A stretch of DNA of 8,980 bases from Treponema sp. (GTDB lineage Bacteria > Spirochaetota > Spirochaetia > Treponematales > Breznakiellaceae). The notes beneath the pieces were generated by a model. That model saw only the letters and a program-made list of their open reading frames with translations. It made no database searches and was not told the DNA's origin. A program made the translations under genes and the position numbers. Every line of letters starts with the position of its first letter. Within the stretch, counting starts at the first letter, position 1. The stretch lies in the NCBI GenBank assembly GCA_031272575.1, contig JAISTO010000148.1, positions 1 through 8,980 on the forward strand, in the 5' to 3' direction. Shown piece by piece: positions 5,149-8,980 of this stretch.

Positions 5149-5835
5149 TCAGTCTTTTACGAAACGCAGTTCCCAAATCCCGCGGCCGGCGCGCAGGGCT
5201 TTTTCTTCAAACTTTGTTTTTGGGCGCAGGGCCTGGGGCGCGCAAAAGCCTCCCTCGCCCGCGGTGTTACGAATCCCGTGCGTCGCGCTTAATTCGGCCA
5301 GCGCCCATTTCGCGTAGTCCTGCCAGTCGGTGATCATATACACGTACCCGCCGGGCTCCAGCGCGCGCGCAAGTGTTTCGGTGAAGGGCCGGGTAACAAG
5401 CCGTCTTTTGTGGTGACGTGTTTTCGGCCAGGGGTCCGGGAAGAATATATGGATACCCGCGAGGCTCGCCGGTTTTATGTGCCGCTCAAAAATCTCCACC
5501 GCGTCCCCTTCGATAATTTTGACATTTTTGAGTTCCCTTTGTTTGATTTCCAAAAGGAGGTGACCTATGCCGGGCTTGTGCACCTCGATGCCCAGATAGT
5601 TCGTGCCCGGATTTTCCCCGGCAATTTGCGCGGTGGCGGCGCCCATACCGAAACCAATTTCCGCGACGACCGGGCTGCCGGCGTTCACGCCTGTGAAAAC
5701 ATCCGCCCACTCGAGGAAGCCTTCGGCGGGGAGTTCCACGCACCAGGGGACGCACAGAGTTTCGCGGGCGCGGCGCTGCGCGTCAGTCCCGCGGCTCGAG
5801 CGGATAACGTAACTGCGTATGCCGGTACTCTGCAT
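5149..5835 (-). CDS. trmB: tRNA (guanine-N7-)-methyltransferase
   Basis: SAM-dependent enzyme that makes m7G at position 46 in the tRNA variable loop. It has 228 residues, normal for bacterial TrmB. Visible motifs: N-terminal IRSYVIRSSRGTDAQRRA (6-23); SAM-binding EIGFGMGAA (59-67); LGIEVHKPG (81-89), where the acidic residue contacts SAM; FFPDPWPKTRHHKRRLV (131-147), the hallmark motif with the catalytic-region Asp; TDWQDYA (169-175); and TKFEEKALRAG (207-217), the C-terminal tRNA-recognition motif. It is the last gene of the minus-strand operon. Its ATG lies 2 nt after the stop of the upstream lipoprotein gene, without a clear SD, so translation is probably coupled. Its TGA is 1 nt from the lptB stop on the other strand. 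Confidence 0.97.
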   Translation of the reverse strand: MQSTGIRSYVIRSSRGTDAQRRARETLCVPWCVELPAEGFLEWADVFTGVNAGSPVVAEIGFGMGAATAQIAGENPGTNYLGIEVHKPGIGHLLLEIKQRELKNVKIIEGDAVEIFERHIKPASLAGIHIFFPDPWPKTRHHKRRLVTRPFTETLARALEPGGYVYMITDWQDYAKWALAELSATHGIRNTAGEGGFCAPQALRPKTKFEEKALRAGRGIWELRFVKD

Positions 5836-5837
5836 AG

Positions 5838-6488
5838 TTACCGTAAAGATGCGGGCTTCGTAAGCGCGGAGCAGTGAATATCGCTGTCTTTCGCCCAGAG
5901 CGCGAGCGTCTTCACGTTGCCCGGCAAATGCAGGTCCGCCGTCTTGCCCGATTTCGCGGTAAGAAGCACCTCTTGAACAAACTTGCCGTCCCCGTCGTAG
6001 CAGAGAAACTTGTTTTCCGGGTACTTCGAATCGATGTTGTAGTTTCCCTCGCGCACCGAAAAGTAAGGGAGCGGATACTTCGGGTCAGAAGGCGCGTCAA
6101 AGGTGAAAGCGCGCTCCGAGGTTTCGCCGCCCTTGTTCGTAAGCACGGCCCGGTACTGCCCACGGGGGAGACTCTCGCCGTCCCGCATCGTGATAGCCCT
6201 GCTCCCGATCCAGGTCTTGCCCTCTTCTTCGTAACGCACCCACTCTTCCGGCTTGACCGTCCAGCGGAGACTCTCGCGGTCAAAATAGAGGCAGAGATCG
6301 CCCAAATCCTCTATGCCGTCTTTGTTGTCCGGCAGTACGAAAAAAGAGAAACGCTCGTCCGGCCTGGCGTCCCCCTCGTAATAGACCAGTTCGATAAAGC
6401 CGTATTTGATGACCGGCTCCGAACGCGAGCAGGATACGGCGGCAAGAAGCGCGGCGAATACGCCGGCGGGACAGAGCAAGCGCTTCAT
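5838..6488 (-). CDS. Predicted lipoprotein of unknown function
   Basis: A 216-residue protein that I cannot assign to a named family. The N-terminus MKRLLCPAGVFAALLAAVSC has basic residues, a hydrophobic core and a loose lipobox ending at Cys20, as is common in spirochaete lipoproteins; residue 21 onward (SRSEP) should face the periplasm or the cell surface. The body is rich in Tyr, Trp, Asp and Lys and looks like a beta-rich domain, for example WTVKPEEWVRYEE and PLPYFSVREGNYNIDSKYP. The start at 6488 is chosen because the ATG overlaps the upstream gene's stop as TGATG and gives a proper signal peptide; a GTG at 6500 is possible but less likely. A GGAG upstream inside the preceding gene may help initiation. 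It is cotranscribed with the PUR-domain gene and trmB; this does not reveal its job. Confidence 0.85.
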   Translation of the reverse strand: MKRLLCPAGVFAALLAAVSCSRSEPVIKYGFIELVYYEGDARPDERFSFFVLPDNKDGIEDLGDLCLYFDRESLRWTVKPEEWVRYEEEGKTWIGSRAITMRDGESLPRGQYRAVLTNKGGETSERAFTFDAPSDPKYPLPYFSVREGNYNIDSKYPENKFLCYDGDGKFVQEVLLTAKSGKTADLHLPGNVKTLALWAKDSDIHCSALTKPASLR

Positions 6489-6883
6489 CAGTAATTCCAC
6501 TCCAGCCTGCCGTAGTCCCTGCGCGGCCGCTCCTCCCGCAGTTGGCCGGAACGTTCCCTGCCGGAGTACTCCTCGCGGCCGCGGGCATCTTCCCGTCCGC
6601 CGCCCTCGTCATCGGCTCTTCGCCCGAAGCGCGAGCCGCTCTTCCGGCGCTCGCGGATTTCCTTTTCGAGCATCTTGAGTGACGCGTCGAAACCCCGCAT
6701 GAACTCGTTAAGGTCTTCCTCGAAGACGATAACTGACTGGCGGTCGAATCCGCCGTCATCCCGGCCCTTGCTCTCGACGATGTTCAGGAAAAGATCGCCG
6801 TTCCGGTTTTCTTTTATATTGAAAAAATACGTCCGGTTCGGCAATTGTACTCTCGTCGAATCCAATTCTCCTCTGGTTCCCAT
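6488..6883 (-). CDS. PUR-domain DNA/RNA-binding protein (DUF3276, BpuR-like)
   Basis: A 131-residue protein of the PUR-alpha-like family. Residues 1-75 match the single bacterial PUR domain: RTYFFNIKENRNGDLFLNIVES (17-38, quoted in part), then RQSVIVFEEDLNEF (48-61), the beta-strands and helix of the PUR fold. The Borrelia homologue BpuR binds DNA and RNA and modulates gene expression, so a nucleic-acid-binding regulator is the likely role. Residues 76-131 form a charged, probably disordered tail rich in Arg, Gly, Glu and Asp, resembling RGG-type tails. It has the best SD in the window (AAGGAG, 5-6 nt before the ATG). It lies 21 nt after the mutase stop and overlaps the next gene by one base. 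A perfect palindrome precedes its SD. The target nucleic acids cannot be told from sequence. Confidence 0.9.
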   Translation of the reverse strand: MGTRGELDSTRVQLPNRTYFFNIKENRNGDLFLNIVESKGRDDGGFDRQSVIVFEEDLNEFMRGFDASLKMLEKEIRERRKSGSRFGRRADDEGGGREDARGREEYSGRERSGQLREERPRRDYGRLEWNY

Positions 6884-6887
6884 GTTG

Positions 6888-6894
6888 ACTCCTT
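6888..6894 (-). promoter_or_regulatory. Strong Shine-Dalgarno of the PUR-protein gene
   Basis: The minus strand reads AAGGAGT, then CAAC, then ATG (6883). This near-consensus SD is the only strong one among the genes here, which supports the start choice and independent initiation of this cistron within the operon. Confidence 0.85.
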
Positions 6895-6900
6895 GCAGCG

Positions 6901-6918
6901 CGCTTCATGCATGAAGCG
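6901..6918. promoter_or_regulatory. Perfect 18-bp palindrome over the mutase stop codon
   Basis: CGCTTCATGCATGAAGCG is identical to its reverse complement. It contains the last codons and TGA of the phosphohexomutase gene and ends 6 nt before the SD of the PUR-protein gene. It could be a protein-binding site, or fold as an RNA hairpin (CGCTTC/GAAGCG with a 6-nt loop). Without a T run it is not an intrinsic terminator. The function is inferred from position only. Confidence 0.6.
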
Positions 6919-8782
6919 ACTCATCTGCTTTCAAAACCATCTCCCGCTGCCACCCGATGAGGCAGCGTTCCAGACGCGGATCCGTTCCCTCCGCGTCCGC
7001 CATGATGCGAAAAACCGGTTCGGTTGCGGACCCCCGCATCCAGATAAACGCGATTTTTCTTTTACCGCTGTTCAAAAAATTGACCTTTAGTCCACCGCGT
7101 TCCGCCTTGCCGAAGTCGGCAAGGTTCTGCAATTCTTCCATGCCCTTGTCCGCGGAGGCCTCCCAGCCCGTTATGCCAAATTTTTCCCCTAACGCATCTT
7201 TTTTTTCCTCCCATTCCCGCATAAAAATTTCCTGGTAGCGCATCTTGAGCGCGCGGTGATCGGCCGCCCTGACCGTGAGCTTCGCCTCCGGGGTATAGGC
7301 CCCCGTCGTGACAAAGGCGGGCAGGGACGCCGCGGCGTCCGCCAGAGTGAAGTCCCGGCGGAAACTTTCCCGCTGCCCCGAAAGGCCGCACCAGATTTCA
7401 AAAAGCCCCTGCCCGTCCCCGCCGCCGGGCCCCCTCCGCAGCGCGAAGAGTTTCAGGATGGCGCCTATGGTGCCGAGCGGGTCCCGCACCTGCTGCGGAT
7501 GGATGATCACGCCGCCCGCCGAGCCCTCGCCCGCAACGCGTACGATGCAGCCCCGCTCCCGGAGGCGCGCGGCAAGGCCCGTCACATTGGCCTCGCCCAC
7601 CTCCGCGCGGAAGACCGGCACGTCGAACGCGGCCGCGATGCGGTCGATGCGCAGGCTCGTGGGCCCGTTCGCCACGATGGCGGCCCTGGTGAGCGAGTTG
7701 CCTTTTTCGTCGTAGCGGAGCGTCCCGTTCCACACGAGGAAGGCCAGTTCGCTCATGCAGGCGAGCGCGAAGACCTCCTGCGCCCCCAGCACCCGGGCGC
7801 GCCCCCGGCCGCCGTCATCCCAGATAACGAGGTTCCCCCGATCCCCGTCGCAGTCGGGGACATAGCCGAGCACGGTTTTGCCGTCCTCCAAAAAAGTTTC
7901 CTCCACGAGGAAGCGGCAGGTTTCGAGGTTGGCCCCCTCCGGCACGATGCCGTGCGCGAAATCGCCGGGGGTATCGTGTATCGAGGTGAAGGGGATGCCG
8001 AGCTCCGCAAAAAAAGCGCGGTCGATGGAAGAGGCCCTCGCGGAGCCGTTGAAGTCCGCGCAGACGCCCAGGGGCCGCTCCTTGAGGCCCTGCCTCAAGT
8101 CAGCATAGAGCGCGTCGATGGCCTTTTCGTCCCCGCTCCCCGCAAGCACCTGCCGCAAAAAAGCCCCGTACGCGCCGAGCGCTTCGTTCTTCACCTTAAC
8201 ACTGTTGCGAACGATTCGGCGCAGCTGCCTGCTGTAGTTCTGCTGAAGAAACGCGTCGAATTGTTCGGAATCCATGTTTTTGATGATGGTATGCAGCAAC
8301 TCCACGAGACGGGCGTTTTCCCCCGCGCTGAGTACGCCGCCTGTTGCAAGGCCGAACTTGAAGCCGTTGTACCCGGGCGGGTTGTGACTTGCTGACACGT
8401 AGACGAAACCCGCGATTCGCGGCGCCGCGCGGGAGGAGCCGGCGAAGGCCATTAGTTCCGGCGATGCAGCCGCGCCGGTATAGAGCGTCTGCCTGCCGCG
8501 CGCCGCGAAGACGTAGAGCAGGAACGCGGTGATGCCGGCGCGGGTGGGGCGCGTGTCAGTGCCTATGACAACGGCCCCTTTCGGCGCATCCGGCCCCTCC
8601 CGCTCGCCCAGGAAGGCATCGAACGCGAGCGCCGCGGCCGCCGCAAAGAGCAGCCGCTCCCACGGGACCTCCGCGTCGAGGCTCTCTTCGTCTTGCGCGA
8701 AAACGCCCCGCCAGCCGGAGGGCGAGAGGATCAGCCCATCCAGAATGCGCGATGCAGGGTAACTGCGGATATCGCTTGTCAT
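6905..8782 (-). CDS. Phosphoglucomutase/phosphomannomutase family protein
   Basis: A 625-residue alpha-D-phosphohexomutase, expected to move phosphate between C1 and C6 of glucose or mannose through a phosphoserine, feeding sugar-nucleotide and storage pathways in the cytoplasm. Four active-site elements are present in order: SASHNPPGYNGFKF (130-143) with catalytic S132; metal loop DCDGDR (310-315); sugar loop GEGSAGG (418-424); phosphate loop RGSATEP (583-589). The sugar loop departs from the common GEESGH/GEMSGH and the phosphate loop from RxSGTEP, so substrate preference is uncertain. It is longer than typical PMM/PGM (about 450-580), with extra sequence around 160-235 and 450-560. The start at 8782 is supported by a promoter ending 7 nt upstream. 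It is the first gene of a four-gene operon. I do not assign a symbol because glucose versus mannose cannot be decided. Confidence 0.93.
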   Translation of the reverse strand: MTSDIRSYPASRILDGLILSPSGWRGVFAQDEESLDAEVPWERLLFAAAAALAFDAFLGEREGPDAPKGAVVIGTDTRPTRAGITAFLLYVFAARGRQTLYTGAAASPELMAFAGSSRAAPRIAGFVYVSASHNPPGYNGFKFGLATGGVLSAGENARLVELLHTIIKNMDSEQFDAFLQQNYSRQLRRIVRNSVKVKNEALGAYGAFLRQVLAGSGDEKAIDALYADLRQGLKERPLGVCADFNGSARASSIDRAFFAELGIPFTSIHDTPGDFAHGIVPEGANLETCRFLVEETFLEDGKTVLGYVPDCDGDRGNLVIWDDGGRGRARVLGAQEVFALACMSELAFLVWNGTLRYDEKGNSLTRAAIVANGPTSLRIDRIAAAFDVPVFRAEVGEANVTGLAARLRERGCIVRVAGEGSAGGVIIHPQQVRDPLGTIGAILKLFALRRGPGGGDGQGLFEIWCGLSGQRESFRRDFTLADAAASLPAFVTTGAYTPEAKLTVRAADHRALKMRYQEIFMREWEEKKDALGEKFGITGWEASADKGMEELQNLADFGKAERGGLKVNFLNSGKRKIAFIWMRGSATEPVFRIMADAEGTDPRLERCLIGWQREMVLKADESLHA

Positions 8783-8819
8783 CCTGGGGATTATAGCGCG
8801 GCCGCCGCCGGTTGATCAA
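8783..8819 (-). promoter_or_regulatory. Promoter of the mutase-trmB operon, leaderless type
   Basis: A -35 box TTGATC (8819-8814) and a consensus -10 TATAAT (8795-8790) are separated by 18 GC-rich bp. Seven nt (CCCCAGG) separate the -10 from the ATG at 8782, so the predicted transcript begins at or next to the start codon. It is the only promoter seen for the four minus-strand genes down to trmB. Confidence 0.8.
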
Positions 8820-8827
8820 GTGGGGGT

Positions 8828-8980
8828 GAATGACGGCCTCCCCCCCGTCATTCCGCGGCTTGACCGCGGAATCTGGTGAAACAAGACTCCGCGATCAAGT
8901 CGCGGAGTGACAGCCCCCCGCCATTCCGCGCCCTTGCCCTCCCGTCATTCCACGGCTTGGAAACCGCGTCATTCCGCGGC
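8828..8980. repeat. Array of REP-like palindromes with GTCATTCC core
   Basis: At least six copies of a GTCATTCC-type core lie in both orientations. GAATGACGG (8828-8836) mirrors CCGTCATTC (8845-8853). ATTCCGCGG (8850-8858), loop CTTGA, CCGCGGAAT (8864-8872) is a perfect 9-bp hairpin. ACTCCGCGA (8886-8894), loop TCAAG, TCGCGGAGT (8900-8908) is a second, the same unit in inverse orientation, so 8847-8911 forms a head-to-head pair. Degenerate plus-strand copies begin at 8920, 8944 and 8968, the last cut by the window end. No coding sequence is visible. The pattern resembles REP/BIME-type intergenic repeats. Confidence 0.85.

Noticed and set aside
7256..8395. 379-residue plus-strand ORF opposite the mutase
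   Set aside because: Antisense shadow with no recognisable domain; the mutase active-site motifs prove the minus-strand frame.

Overview
The window looks like a stretch of chromosome from a GC-rich member of the Spirochaetota, probably the Treponema side. The best taxonomic markers are a PUR-domain protein of the DUF3276/BpuR type (known mainly from spirochaetes and Bacteroidetes), loose spirochaete-like lipoprotein signals, and poly-G/poly-C tracts next to a lipoprotein start. The lineage is inferred; no 16S or other decisive marker is present.

Layout, left to right. Positions 1-143 hold a 42-bp tandem repeat of C7-AGA-G7 hairpins that runs directly into the start codon of a predicted lipoprotein (144-788, +). 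Next come hisS (835-2181, +) and, converging on it with overlapping stop codons, hisF (2966-2178, -). hisF sits 10 nt downstream of a tRNA-Phe gene (3049-2977, -), and both appear to share one strong promoter. The 362-bp gap at 3050-3411 holds that promoter with its A/T-rich upstream element, a 138-bp imperfect inverted-repeat element, and a promoter for the divergent lptA-lptB pair (3412-5147, +). lptB converges, with a 1-nt gap, on a tight four-gene operon on the minus strand: phosphohexomutase (8782-6905), PUR-domain protein (6883-6488), lipoprotein (6488-5838) and trmB (5835-5149). The right edge (8828-8980) is an array of short palindromes with a GTCATTCC core.

Functionally the region is mostly housekeeping: histidine charging (hisS), histidine synthesis (hisF), a tRNA gene, tRNA m7G46 methylation (trmB), envelope lipid transport (lptA/lptB) and sugar-phosphate isomerisation. 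I see no mobile gene, CRISPR array or defence cassette. The unusual signals are regulatory and structural: three of the four promoters place the ATG where transcription should begin (leaderless mRNAs); all four have 18-bp spacers; hisF is fused to a tRNA; LptB has a roughly 120-residue N-terminal extension of different composition; a perfect 18-bp palindrome lies over a stop codon just ahead of the PUR-protein gene; and three different repeat families sit at gene borders.
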